A stretch of 64,000 bases of DNA from assembly GCF_000247815.1 (NCBI RefSeq), contig NC_021677.1:43250864-43314863 (forward strand), read 5' to 3'. This document shows positions 13,873 through 27,600 of the stretch, piece by piece. Source of the DNA: Ficedula albicollis (taxonomy: Eukaryota; Chordata; Aves; Passeriformes; Muscicapidae). The notes below the pieces were generated by a model that made no database searches, was not told the origin of the DNA, and was given only the letters and a program-made list of their open reading frames with translations. How positions within the stretch are numbered: the stretch's first letter is position 1; every line of letters starts with the position of its first letter. The position numbers were made by a program, and so were the translations under genes.

Positions 13873-15924
13873 TTCAGAGGGGGAGATGATAGGATTTCAT
13901 TTATGCAAAGAAAGATGATAAAAAAAGATCCAAACCCTACAGGATGGGAACCTAGAAAAAAAATTAGAGGACTCGTATTCCTGAACATTCCACTTATCTT
14001 CTCTGCTCTTGATCAGTCTTGTATTACTGATTGTTCTTTTTCCGAAAACAATTGCACCCAAAATTCAGTGTTTAATACCACAATATCAGTATGTGCTTGC
14101 TCAACAACATTCATTATATAATGTAGTTTGCTCCTCAAAAATAAGGTGAGGAAGCTGCTGCTGTAATTCAATATCTTCTGCTAAGATGTTTTTGGAACAC
14201 AGACCAATCCACTCTGACCCTGACTGTATTAGGAAAAAAAAACAAAACAACCAAATACCACAGTCCCGATTCCAGTTGTATTCTGCTCAGCTGAACTCCC
14301 ATTAACCTCAGTGAAATTTTGTCTGAGTTAGCAATGAGAAAAACAAAACAAATAGTCTTCTGAATATGGTCTAGTATTGACGCAAGTACATAAAACTGTG
14401 CATTGAAATATGAATGCAAAGCTTAGGCATTGCTGTGCCTCTCACCCTTTGATCACCATGCCATTTATGACAAAATGTTTGATATTTTTTTCAATTAAGG
14501 GCACCCAAAAATATTTTAGAAGTCAGTGTAGTGAGAGACAGAGGCCAGAAGAGCAGATGTCTAGCCTGAGACATCTGGGTACCAGATGAGGGTGCAAGAG
14601 GCACCAGGTGGCAGCAGGACCCAGCAAAGGCTCAACACCCTGGGAGACGTGTCCTGCAGAGAGGAGCAGTGGAGTAGAAAGGCTTAACTAATGTTTCCAT
14701 GCTTAATTCCTGAAGATACCGTTCTTCAGATTAAAATTTTGGACACAGTCAAAAACCTGAACGTGACATATAAACAGACTCACTAGATCTACCATCATAA
14801 GATTATGTGTTCTACAGCCTGGAAAAGCAAGTTTTGAAGAAGCAACTTCTCTTTGTTAATGGCTTGGGAGATACTCCAGTGCAGGACTACATAGCTGTCT
14901 CATGTGGCTATCCTTTCTAAAACACTGTTCAGCACAACTGCTTTATCTCGAAGCTCTTTTGCATGTTATTCTATGTTGTTGTTTCTCTGAGCAGACTTTT
15001 GAAGGGGACTTGCTGTCAGTGCTCACATCTCTGCACGAGGGGGCAGGAGAGGCTCACAGTTTCGGCAGCAAAAGCTGCCTGTGATAAGAGAATAAGAAAA
15101 AAAAGTGACTTGAGCACTGCGAGTCCTGGCTCTTTACCCTTCTCCTCTCCTTGAAGACAGCCCTTGCTGCAAGGCTATTTCACAGTAGTGGCTGGAAAAT
15201 AAATATGGCTTGCAATAAAACTTGTGTCAACAAAGGTCTGCAGATTTGTCTCAAATACACATAAGTGTCTGAGATTGTTAGTAGGAAAAGGCCATTTTTT
15301 CATAGCAATTTCCATTCCTATAATTACTTTGAAATAAATACCAGTAAGAACTGCAGTTAAAAGACAGATCAGAACATTCCTTTCCCTTATTTTTTTTTCT
15401 GACCATAATTAAGACACTCTGCTTTAAAATTAGGAAACACAAACACCATGGCCTGGGAGATGTGAGGAATAGGGTTGCAGGAGAAATTAGTAGAATGCCT
15501 CATTTCAGTCACAATGTAGTCCAGCAAAGTGGAGCAGAGCTTGAGTGAGCCAAGCCATGATCCCATGTAAATCAACATCAGTCTCTTGATGCAGTAATAC
15601 ACAATTTACACCTAATAAAGAGTGGCTCACATTCTTCTGTGGGGAAAAAAAAAAAGTCCTGAGAAGAAAAAGCTCTTGTTCATATGTTTACCTAATCCAA
15701 CTATTTGCTACAGTAATAACCACTAAAATTTGTTTTGGACCACTAACCTTCAGTCTTCTCATCTCCCATACATTTTTTAAAAAGTAAGTGTACAAACAAG
15801 AGCCATGAGAATGTTTGATAGGTCTGAAGCTGAAACCAACTATTTTTTCTGGAAAATAATTTAGCCTAGCAATACTTTTAGAAGGCAGAGGACTATTCTT
15901 TTCCTGTAAAGAGACAGGAAAAGG

Positions 15925-16192
15925 GTCTCAAGAAGAAGGTGGTGACTCGACACGGGGTATATAAGAAGACATGAAACAGGGAGTTTCTTGTTACTCAGCA
16001 TCTGTTCAGATTCCATCACAAGTGCTGCAGTTATCACCTTCCCTCATCTGCACAATAATAGTCTCAAGAAGAAGGTGGTGACTCGACATGGGGTATATAA
16101 GACAGGAAACAGGGAGTTTCTTGTTACTCAGCATCTGTTCAGATTCCATCACAAGTGCTGCAGTTATCACCTTCCCTCATCTGCACAATAAT
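15925..16192 (+). repeat. Direct tandem duplication, ~133 bp x2
   Basis: Positions 15925-16059 and 16061-16192 both run from 'gtctcaagaagaaggtggtg' to 'catctgcacaataat'. The copies differ by one substitution (cacgggg/catgggg) and a few bases missing in copy 2 in the 'gaagacatgaaacagg' versus 'gacaggaaacagg' stretch. Confidence 0.93.
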
Positions 16193-16555
16193 CCTCAGTG
16201 TCTCAGGTCTGCTGCACTATCCTACATAGGAAAGCATAGCATGAACCAGGGTAGGTCATGAAGCTCTGAAAATACGGGTCATGGTACTACTGGGGCAAGA
16301 AGTATGAAAAATGTTGATCTTGCATGAAGTGGTTGCATTTGTCTAATTCCCTCTCTGGAGAGAGAGTCCACCTCCCTGCCACAGCTGTGGACTACTTCTG
16401 CACTTTCCTGTGCACCCATTCCAGTGCTTGTTTATCTTGTGAGCTAACTCAACTTCCTTAACTAGGTAATAATAAAGCTCAAAAAGTACCAAGATCACCT
16501 CTTGTAAAAAGAAATGACCTGTTAGGCCAGCTTCAGTGTCCTAGAAAACTTCACC

Positions 16556-16671
16556 CTAGTGTGCCTCAAATACATATCAAAGTCAAGTCACCAGGTCGAC
16601 TCTTTTGGGAACGCCTAGTGCCTCAAATACATATCAAGGTCAAGTCACCAGGTCGACTCTTTTGGGAACGC
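16556..16671 (+). repeat. Direct tandem duplication, ~58 bp x2
   Basis: Positions 16556-16614 and 16615-16671 both begin 'ctagtgcctcaaatacat' and end 'cttttgggaacgc'. They abut without a spacer and differ by about one base (caaag/caagg). Confidence 0.93.
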
Positions 16672-19600
16672 TGCTACACCTTTGCAGATCAAGGGACCTA
16701 TGAAGAAAGCATTAAGGTTGAAGCCACCACAGACAACTGGTCAGATATGTCATAACAGGAGGGAATTTAGCTTCAGCCACCTATCAACTTTCTACATCTA
16801 CAGTAATCACTCAGGCTTCTGGTCCAGTATTTAGTTCTGGGACTGCTGGTCCTCTTTACCCACTTCTCCATCAGTGGATTTATTTGTTCCAGTGAATAAC
16901 CTTACACCATTCCTGTCAGGTGTTCCCTTCAAGACCATCTCTTTCTTGTATTTCTCTGCCAAATAAGTGCTTTGTTTCAGATCCTTCAACAGAATGCCTC
17001 AGGGTCCCATCTTCATTCCACAACACTACAGTAGTAGTAATGTAGTACCACTGAGGATTGTTAGAAGTGGGTATGGCTATTGTGGTTCTGCATTTTAAGG
17101 ACTCTGCTGAGAACCTACCTAACTTAAGCATCCAAACAATGCTCCCTGATTTACACAGGCTCATAAAGTGACTTAAAATTAAGAATGTGTCTGAAGGACC
17201 TTGCTAAATCAGTCTCTACTGAGTGACATTGCCTGTAAGGGATGTAACAACAGTAAAAAAATCCAGCTGTTGGCACCAAGGAAGCCTTCTTCATCCTGGG
17301 TGGCTAAGACCACATTTTCAAAGCAGGGAGATGAAGGCTATAATTGAGGCTTCCCATGTGTGCTCAAATCAGAGCCTTACACAAAACTGTTAAAAGCAAT
17401 GAGAAGCCTTGCAATGACTTTAAAACTTCTTGAATAAAGCTGTTACATAGCAAATATCACAGATGAGGCCACCACAGATTGGCACTCAGACAATAGAGGC
17501 AGATTTCAGGTAAAAATCAAGCACTTTGGTGCAAACATACCATTACTGAATAATTTTGTCCCTGATCTGATCCTTATCAGAGCCTGCAACAAAATCTCAA
17601 GCTTGTGTGCTGCATCCTCGGTACATCACAATTACTTGACTTCGAGATCTCTTTGTATTCCACCAATTCAACCATGCAAGAGACAGATTTGCATAGGGCA
17701 GAAATCAGTCACTGTGTAAGTTCATTGGTTTTATTATTTGAGGCAAGGGCTCTATATTGGCTACATTTCCCTGCAGAAAAATTTTATTCAATGGCAATTG
17801 CAAGTCAGAATTGTGCACTGCTGAGATAGAGGTGAAACAGCAATAGTTAAATGCCTCCCTCCTGTGATGGTATTAGCCTGACTGCTAGGAAATATGTGCT
17901 TGAAAACACCAGAGAAAGTGATTTGTCTGTGACAGAAGCTTTTTTAAGAAGAGAGAAAATGAAAACCACAACCACACTAAAATAAAGCCTCTTTTAATGA
18001 GCTTCGGATGCCTTCTGGAAAATTGAGAAGAGATTTTAATGCATAAGTGGTTCTTCTGGTATATCATTATATTTTCTGTTGGAAGGTTTTGTTGGGTGGT
18101 TATTTTGTTGCTGTTGTTGTTTGGATTTTTTTACCTAACAAGTACACACTTTTTTTTTATTTAATTGAGAACAAGACTTCTGTTGTTAGAAACAGAAAGC
18201 AGGATGAACCAAATTTCTCTAGTCATCAGAAGAACCAGTGTGAGAGATGTTTACCTGAACCTAACCTAGATTCCTGAGGATACCCACCAGTATTTCCTGG
18301 AGGATGGATTGGTGATCAATTTAGCTTTGTGTTGCTGAGCATGAGTCATTGGAAATCATAATGATCAAGTGTCTGTGTCATCCCTAAGGTGAAAGCAAAG
18401 AGAGGAAAGTACATGGAAAAAAAATCTAATATGCCTTTGCAGACCATACTTATGGGCACAGAAAAAGATAGATCAAAATCACACCTATTTAGGGTGTGAT
18501 GGTTTTCAGTCTGTTTGATTGTGGCAACCAAGCTGAATGCCAGTCAATTGCTCTCTTTTGAATTCCCTTTTGTCATATTGCCTGCTCAGAAGAACTGACA
18601 TATTTATTCCATTCTATGTCTAATGTTACCCGTTCCTTAATCTGTCTCATTTTATACCACCAGAGACATTAATGGGGTCCCATTACTGATACACTAGTTG
18701 TAAAATCAGCACTCTTATCCTTCACTCTAACACTCAAAGTGCAACCCTGTCATTGAAGAAGTACTCTGAACTTGTTAACTAGCATCTCATAGCTTCTCAT
18801 TCATATTTTTTTCATGTATGAATCTATAGTTCTTGCCTTCAAAATGAAAGGAACAAGTAAATAATTGAAAATTATAAACAATTTCAAGGTGCAAGCACTC
18901 TACTATTCAAATACACTGTATTTCTGCTTGCTTTCCAATGAATCTGTGCACAGTGACTGAGGCTCAAGGAACACAGAAAGTTTTCCCATATGAGAGTTAT
19001 TTATGGCATCATGGCAGGCAAAAGGTCTATACTCATCTTTAACACTTCCTGAATGAGTAATCTAGGTATGACACAAGGATTGTTGAAGGCTCCTCCTTCA
19101 AACAAGCTTTATGAAAAAATAGCAGCTTTTACCTAAAACATACAGGCCAGGCATTTATTGCCAGAAGCAGTTTCCAAAGCTGAATCTCTATTTCAAAATG
19201 CCACCTCTGAGATCACTCTCTAAATCCAGGCAATATAGAGAGAGGTCTCATCACATTGCCAGTTGGCTGGATCAGGCTCTCTCTCATCCCCTCCACTCGG
19301 TCTGGCTGCTATTCTTAGACACCTGAATTCATTACGCAGCGATCTGAAGTCAGCCCTTACATTCACGTACTGTAACCAGATTTTTGAATTGGGGAGGAGG
19401 GAAGGAATTCCTCTAGTCAAGATGCCTAAATCCTGGTCTGGAACTGATCCTAACAAAGTAAGGCCTTGAACTCCTTTCTTAAAGAGGAGTTTGTCACACC
19501 TGATGACTGTTGAGCTTGATATTTTCTCAACTCTGGCTGTTCATTAACATGCAGGCTCTATGACAAACATTTATTCTGTATTTTCCTTAAGTCCAATTGC

Positions 19601-22600
19601 CCAGTTAGACCTCAAGTTTCCCTTTGCTCATTCCCTCTGCTTATTCCACACAGTGGATTTCCAGGGTAGGAGGGAACGTGCAGCACTGCTGCTGTCTGCT
19701 ACATAAACATACAGGCTAGGAAGAGGAGATTCAAGAGAAACATCTTACCTATGCAAATGGTACATCACCAGCTTTTCAGTAATCAGTTGCCCTAGGAGAG
19801 ACATCTAAAAGCATTTTTTCTGTCAGAAGAGAGATGTTCATAGGCTGCATGCAGGATCAGGTTTAAGTTCATTTTATTACTTCAGCTTGTGGCTGCCACA
19901 AGTCAAAATAATTTGTAGTGAGAGTCTTAGAAAGACCAGAGCCAATGCACTACTTGCCCATTTACAAACTCCATCTGCCTCATGGTGAGATGGCCATAGT
20001 GCATCTTTACAAGACAGTTTCATCTATCCTTAATATCTTATCTTGAAATCATGTTCAGCAATCTGAAGGACCTATTCCATACAGGCTTTTGACCACACAT
20101 TGCACCAGCAATTTGTGTAATCAAAACCCTCCTGTAATTAAATAATCCATTTTTCTCTGAGCTGTGTCAGACACAGAAATGTCCCTGAGATTCAGATCCT
20201 TCATCTGCCACCCTTTTGCACAGGTTCTCTGAGACCAATCCATATCCATTCTTCTGACATCAGTCCTGTGACAATCCTTCTTCACAGGACAGAAGAGTAT
20301 GAGGTTTCAAGGTGAGATTTTCTCCCACTGCATGATCAGTCTTTAGCCCCCATTTCTAATTAGATTTTCAACAAGATCCTCTCTAAAAGAGCTGAAGAGA
20401 AAAAGGCTTGTGGAGAAGACTGGAAGACATGGTTATTCAGCATTCACCCCATTTTTGTTGCTGTCTCCCTCTGTACCTCTATCTCTTTCTGGCTTACTTC
20501 TTTTCCTTTGTCACACATTTGCCTAGCAAAGAAGGAGGGCATTTTCCAAGTAGAGGCCTAGTTTGTATTCTTGTCTTCTCTTCTAGGTGCTACCACACTC
20601 TTAACCATTAATATGTTAACAGTAAAACAAGTCTGCAGTTTCACAAGCTCATCTCAGCAAGGACTGAAGTAAGTAGCTCTGTTGTTAACTCCCTTGGCTG
20701 TTACTAAACTCTTCCAGAGATCAATGAGAAAGAGACAAGAAAAGTGCTTGGAAATAGAAAATGTCTGGTCATAATAATAATGCAGGTGCCTAATCTGTCA
20801 CATTGGAGTTCAAGACCAAGACTAAATGTTTGAACTTACTCCTGAAAAAGTTGACACCCAAGCTTAAAAAGAAACTATAAAATTGCTACTACAAAATTAA
20901 CTACAGAATCAGTGGACCATGATAAGAAACAGGAGGCTAAAGAATAAATTCAAAGAAAAGCACATATCTCACTCCCCCTGAGTTGCTTTCCGTTTGCTTC
21001 TGTCTGTCTGCATCAGTTAATGACCACTCAAGAGCTTATCCCTCCAGCTGCCAAGATATCTCAAACCCAGAACAGTTTTTTGCCTATAGCTGGCCAGCAG
21101 ATCCCCAGAAGGGTGGAAATCATCACAAATTTCAATCACGTGCAACTTGAAAGTGGTATCCTGTCTCAGCAGGATTACATCAGTTGCTCATTCATCTGGT
21201 GGTGTTTTTCTCATCCTTTCTGAGTGCTAGGAGTTGGAGAGGGGCAAGAGACCACAAGGCCATAAAGTTCACAGGAAATGGTAACAAAGGCTGTTGCCTT
21301 CCATCCAGAAGGCAGACATGTCAGTGATGAATCTAGTGATCCTTACATACACAGCAAAAAATAGTCTCTGCTACTGCAGCACGTACAAGTACCTGCATTT
21401 ACAAAGAGGACTTTCACAAAGATTAAAAAAATGAGAATGGAATTCCTTCAATGCAATGTTGTTGTGCACTATTACTAGTTCCACAGATGCATAGCAACTG
21501 CTAAATCCATGCAGAACCTGATGCACCAGCTGCATCTGCACACTGCCCTTGGCCCAAGCCCAGCTCCTGTTGTGTATGGGTGCCAACACTGCACCCACAC
21601 TGCTCACTCTCCATAGCCTCATCCCTACAAGCTCTAACAGGAGAATTGCAGGAAGTTTACCTTACAGGTAAACAGCTGTTAACACCCTCCTTATATAAAT
21701 AAGGGCACAGGGCTTTGGGACTAGCTGCTTGTGTATTTGCACTCTGGTTCATCAACCCTAGTGTTTAATTGCTTTTTCCAAATTAAAGCAGAGAAGAGAG
21801 ACAAGTTCAGTTAATGAATAAACTGTTCCCATTGTTAATTAATCAGTGGCAGAATAATGATTCAGAATCAGAGCTGCTCTGTTCTAGCCATACTCAAAAG
21901 GAGATCAGCTCACCTCCTCCCAAACACTTGAGAAAGGCAGCATTCAGAGGTTGCCTAGCAAGTGAGCCAACGCAGGCTGTGCTGCAGAGAGCGCTGCCAC
22001 AAACGTCGTCTTGACGCACTCCCACTTCAGCTCCCTCGTCACCAGCTCTGGGTATGCAGAAAAAGGAGCATTTCCCAGGTAATCAGGCCCTTAAACAGCT
22101 AGGACTAAGTTTTGGCTCCAAGTCCTGGCATGCCACTCAGATGGCAGAAAGCTGGTGTGCAGTGTTCCTGGTGTGACAAAGTAATAAGCAAGTCACTATG
22201 ACCGCTACCATCCACACTTGTCACACTCTTGAAATGCTCTCAATGTTTAGCCTCATTTGTTGGGGCCATTAGAGTAGCCACAGCAGCTAGTGCTGGATAC
22301 ATTCAGGGCTTCACTTTGAAGCTGCTGCCCTGTGATTATTAGAGAATTAGACAGAAACTTTTTCCAGAGCAAATTATATCAGACCTGAGGCTATCTGGGT
22401 AGTAAGTAGTGAAGAGCAGCCAGGCAAATTGCCAGGCAGAAGTGGAAAACATGTCACCAGTGTAGAGGAACAGCTCACCTTCATCACAGACAAACTGAGA
22501 TGACATCTGCTGTAGGTCTGCCAACTGCTGGCATTTCCCTGCCTTGCTTTCACCTGTGGCAGCACAGGCAGGAGAGCTGGCTTTGCACGTGGTCAGGACA

Positions 22601-24126
22601 TTCTGCTTTGTTTGAGTACTCGGCAGTCCATTGACCTGGCGTTTTACAACGAACTCAAAGCACATTTATCCAGAACGCTGGGAGACTGGGGGCTGGAGGG
22701 CTATTCCAGGAGCTGAACTGACAGAAGTTGATGTCCTCATCATTTATGGCTTAATCAGTTTAATCATTGTGTCACCAGGGCATTACAAAAATAACAACTA
22801 TCTTCCAGACTGGTCGATACTTTTATAAGGCTTTTGTACATTGACCTTTTAATACACAGCTGACTGTGTAATATGCCCTGATGGAAAAAAAGGCATTTTA
22901 TCACATAAAAATTAAAATAAAAAAAAAGTGTTGGCATAGTATCACCACACTCCACAGAGTAAAGTAAGCTCATAACAAGTTACTAATTACAGGATGAAAG
23001 GAATGGATACAGAGTCAAAAATCCCAGGAAATCAAATTTCCCAGGATATTTGCAAGGCTGTGGGTGGTTCCTGCGTGCAGTGAAACAGTGCTGAAACGTC
23101 CACAATGGCAAGGACCTTCTTTCCACAGGCTTCAACAGATAATTGAAATTTAAGTACTGTGAAGAACAGCATGTGAGGAAACAGGGAAATTTGAGGGAGA
23201 GGTGAATAAAATGGTTATTCAAGGAAAGAATGCTAAAATGAGGAAAAACTTGTCACATGATCCAGCCAGTGGATGCTAAAGAAATCAAGGGCAGGGGTGA
23301 TATGGGAGAATGAATTAATTTGGAAGTCCATAGTCTGGGGACCAGGTGCACAGTGATAGAGTTAAAGGCCTGAGAGACAAATGGATTAGACAGTAGTTTC
23401 TGAAGTAGCAACAGCAGGAAGTTTATGCAGGAAATAAGTAGCAGACAACGTCTTCAGAGACAAATATCCTGTTTTCCTACAAACTTTTCTAGTTAAGAAA
23501 AAGAAAGAATCCAAATAAATCCCATATAACGAAGTCATCAGATTATTTTTTTTTACTTTTTAAGTAAACAAAATGTTCTTTTGAGTTCTGTGAGAGGCAT
23601 TAGTGGGTTTTAAAATAAGAAAAATTAACACTGCATTTCCCACAACTGAGCTTGCACACCCCAAGAGTTTTGCTGCCCACTCTGGTTTCCTTTGTTTTGT
23701 TAGTTGTGCTCCACATCAGAAACAATGAAAGCTTTTTTTGTCGTTAAGAAACATCTTTCAAATTGAGCTGTAAACCACTCCTGGTGTATGTGAGCATGGA
23801 TGTGTGGGGGTGTGTGAACAAGCTTGTTTGTGACAGAGGAAGAGTGGATACATGTGTAATAGGGGAAAAATGAGAGCTAAGTAAGAAAAATCCAGTCTAG
23901 AGTGGAATTAAGCAGTTGTGAAACAGGATTATAACAAGATGAGGTTATTTTTGTGATTTTAGGCCAGTTGGGGAAGTAGGAAACCTAGAAATTCTCTCAG
24001 TTAATAGCAAGGCAATTCAGAGTTCATTAAATGCTCTTGGTTGTTTGGCTGTTTGTTTTAAATCTCCCAGCAACAATGGGAAGAAGATTTGCAAAAAAAC
24101 TATAGGAGGGAAAAGCTCTATGGGGT

Positions 24127-24172
24127 TTTAAAAAAAAAATAGAAAAGAAAAGAAAAAGAAAAGGAGAAAAAA
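24127..24172 (+). repeat. A-rich low-complexity tract
   Basis: A poly-A run followed by 'gaaaagaaaagaaaaagaaa' gives a decayed AAAAG-type simple repeat. Confidence 0.85.
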
Positions 24173-27100
24173 CTCTGTCCATATGAATGAAAGCTCTGTC
24201 TGTGCTGGACTTCTTTTCACAAGATTTGCTCTTGTAGGTTTCTATATTGTAACAGCTGGGCTTCATTTTTCACCATTCCTTCTTGAGCAGAAAACTCAAG
24301 GATTTTAGTGGGACCTGGTGCAGATTACAACAGCTCAGGGTAACTAATCAACTGCTGCTGGGTCACAAAGAAAAGATCAGATCCACTGCTGAAAAACGGC
24401 AGGAATTGTTCCCCTCTCTCAACTAAAGTGGTGCTGAGTACTGCTTCCTTCTGGCACTTTCTGTGCTACAAATTTTCTTTTAAAATCTTATTTACTTTTC
24501 CAGCAGTGATTCAGGCAGTTACTTAAGGTCCTGCAGCTAAATCAAATATTTAATTTTCATCTAGTGTCAGTGAAAGATAACAGAGCTCAGCAGGTACTCA
24601 GCATGAACAAATTGAGATTTCGATTACTACAAGTACTTCTGTGTTCTCAGATAGCCATAGATCCAGTCTGTCCAGACAAAGGGTGGTTAGTAGGAGACAT
24701 TCTTCCTGAGAACCATTTTGTCCTGCTCCTTTCCCAAGGCTGCCAGCAGAGCTAAGTGGTTCCTTGCAAAGCACACGCTTGGCTTCACTGGGCTGGATCC
24801 CACCACGTCACTCAGCCAGCATTTGGGAGCAATCTGCCCTCACTGCTGGGACAGCACAGGGCTGGAATACTCACCTACAGGTTAAGCAGTCAGCATTCCA
24901 TTTCCAGCCCTGCAGAGCCATCCAATTACTCACCATGCAATTACTTGGTAGTCAGTAAATAAAATTCACATGATCAGAAAAATACTGCTTTGTTAGGAAA
25001 AGAAGGAACAGGATAAATAGAAAATTAGGGGGTTCTTTTCCAGTAGAGAAAAATATTAGTTTCAAAATTTGTATCCATATTTCTTCTCCAATTCAGGGAT
25101 GTTTGTCTGGATCCATTTCTAGCCTTAAACTGCAAGGATGACTTACTATCTAAAAAAAGCCTCCCATTTGGGCAATGTGTTTTAAGTCTTTTTCAATTAA
25201 TTCACCCTACAGACTCCAGAAGCTGGGCCACCTTAGATTAAGTGTGTGTGCTGTTAGCAACTGTCAGTGTGTGAAGGAATAGAAGTATTATACAAAACCT
25301 TGGTAATGGCTGAATTCTGCCTGTTAGCTTTAAAAACTTTAAGAAAATAAAATTACTCAAGCCTAGCAAATCTGTTGACTCTCCAAAGCTTGAAAGGATG
25401 CATATTTACTTTCTCCTCAGTGCTTAAAGCCAGTATTTTGTAGGCAACTGAAATAATAATTAAAAGAAAATTAGCCTGCTAGTACTGGAGCTGACCTTAA
25501 TTCTATTGCTCTCACTAGATACAATGCAGAAAAGTCAAACTCTATTAAAAAAGGTACATCAGGTTTAACACATACCTCATGTTTGCACAGGAAAACCAAG
25601 TGGCTCTGCAATATGGTGACCTTTGAGTGCTTTCTACATGGTAGAGGAAGAAGTGGTGGTGCCACTTTCCTTCAGGTTCAGCTACCTATGGGGATCTGAA
25701 AATCTAGTTTAAGTTCAGATAGATGTAAAATTATGTGGCAACATTGGGTAGCAGGAGTGAAAGAAAAGTTTTATAGGGATGTGTTCCCAGGAAACCCCAT
25801 AGGCCATGTAGACCCCTTCACTGGCTCAGCAGGTTGCCCCCACAATCCCCTTTCTAGTAGTGCAGAGAGAAGTGCTTTAAAATGCATGTAGATTCTTTAG
25901 AGAGTCTACAGATAGACCCTATAAATATATAGGTAGGTTTCTGGTGTATCTCTATTCTAATATTGTCCTAGAGGGCTAGGGTTATGCAAGTGTACTTACA
26001 ACTCAGCTGAACATATTTTAATTTCAGGATTTTTTGTATGACGTTCCATCTCAGTTTTCCTTTGCTTATATTTATCCTGCCCACCCTCCTAAATATTTCC
26101 TTTCCCCTGACCCCTCTTTTCTTGGTACTCATGTCACACAATTTTTTCAGACTGTTAGTATCTTTCTATTTCAGCATCCCAAAATTAAACCAGATTTAGA
26201 ATCTTCTCTCATAAATCAAACACAACATGGACAACTAACACGTCTTAAAGGTGACTCCTCTCACAGAGCTGGACTTGAGAGGCTGACAAACTCACAGTCT
26301 AGGACTTCACAAACTAGGTCAAACAACCAATTTCAGCTGTGCATTTCCTGCCTTTTTTCCCCACATGAAAACATACATTAATAAACTGATGCTGAGAAAC
26401 TCCAAAGAGCAAATCACAGAGTTTTGCCAGCTAAAGAAGAGGCAGAACCTAAATTTTAACACACAAATATGAAAGTGTTTTTATCTTTTGATTTTTGGTC
26501 CTTTTTTTGTGTTGGCAACAGAGGGAAAAAGAATCCCCTCTCTATGACAGATGCATGATATTACAGAAATCTACTTCTCTGCAAGTGTGAAAGCATTATA
26601 TCATAAGGGGAAGGCAGGAGATGTCTTTGCAGGTTCTAGCCTACTATTTCACATTTATCATGTAGACTCTTCGGATTAAGAAGCTGGCATGTCTCAAACA
26701 TATCATACTTGCTTGAGTGCCATAGTGTTGGAAAGAAACATTGAGTGCTTCATGTTTCTTCTGTATTACAATAGCATTAGTTACAAACCACGCATGGAGA
26801 CCGATTACTTTGCCCCAGAGCTATTTGGCACTCCAGGCTAAACAACTACTGTCTCAGAACAAGGACAGGATTTAAATGCACAGCTGACTCTTTGCAAATC
26901 TTGACTAAAGGCTGGAAAACAGCATGTCCACCCTTGAGCTTTCAAGGAGATCTATGGGAAAAGAGTGTGGAGGAATGAAGGAAAGGCATGGGAATTATTT
27001 TGTAAGATAGTATGATTATCTAATTGCTCAAGAATTAAGAGGTGAGATGTAATTAGTCACTACAACTAATTAATTGTTTAACCTTGACAAAATCCCTAGT

Positions 27101-27456
27101 GATTGATTCTGTGCTCAAGTTTTCCAGTACACATATTCAGAATATTAGTTAATGCAAATCAAGTCACCCAGACTTTTAAAGGCATTTAGGAACTCTCAGA
27201 GCTAACAACCATCTCAGAGTAGTCCACTCTTTAGGAAGTAAAGCACTCATTTAGCTGCAGCCACATTACCAAGTCTTCTCACACACAACTTCCAAGCTTA
27301 AGTACCAGCTGCAAAGAAGTCATACCCTGAGAACCCTTTCCCACTACCTCAGTGTTCCTTCACAGCACAACCGTTGCAATAACCCTGAGGACAAAGCCAG
27401 AGAGTCTGTGATACACCCCAGGCCATGACCATCACAGATTTAAGCTGAAAACTTTA

Positions 27457-27600
27457 GAGGACAGTCAGCCTGAAACAAGGGATGATAAGTTACTATCATC
27501 TTTATTGTGGGATATTTGCTTGAATGCCGAGGACAGTCCGCCTGAAACAAGGGATGATAAGTTACTGTCATCTTTATTGTGGGATATTTGCTTGAATGCC
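27457..27600 (+). repeat. Direct tandem duplication, exactly 72 bp x2
   Basis: Positions 27457-27528 and 27529-27600 are two abutting 72-bp copies starting 'gaggacagtc' and ending 'tgcttgaatgcc'. There are two substitutions (cagcc/cgcc region and actatc/actgtc). Confidence 0.95.

Larger units (their letters stand above)
263..15924. other. Intergenic, 3' flank of DIO2; no gene seen
   Basis: No reading frame here looks like a protein. The short ORFs present have no recognisable domain and no exon-like continuation. The region is AT-rich. It contains short tandem duplications (2259-2358, 2505-2667, 3843-4008), a possible SINE relic near 3250-3390, an ATT run near 6891-6908, and T/G-rich tracts at about 12240-12345 and 13785-13870. 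A faint 'ccacattttacagacataaaatgacacaca' stretch near 9187 could be another decayed SINE tail. I see no RNA gene. Regulatory elements cannot be excluded by eye. Confidence 0.6.

Noticed and set aside
13643..14121. Overlapping F/W/L-rich plus-strand and K-rich minus-strand ORFs
   Set aside because: They are driven by the T/G-rich low-complexity tract at about 13785-13872.
15925..16192. Repeat-spacer pattern as a CRISPR array
   Set aside because: There are only two long copies without regular spacers, in a vertebrate genome. This is a simple tandem duplication.
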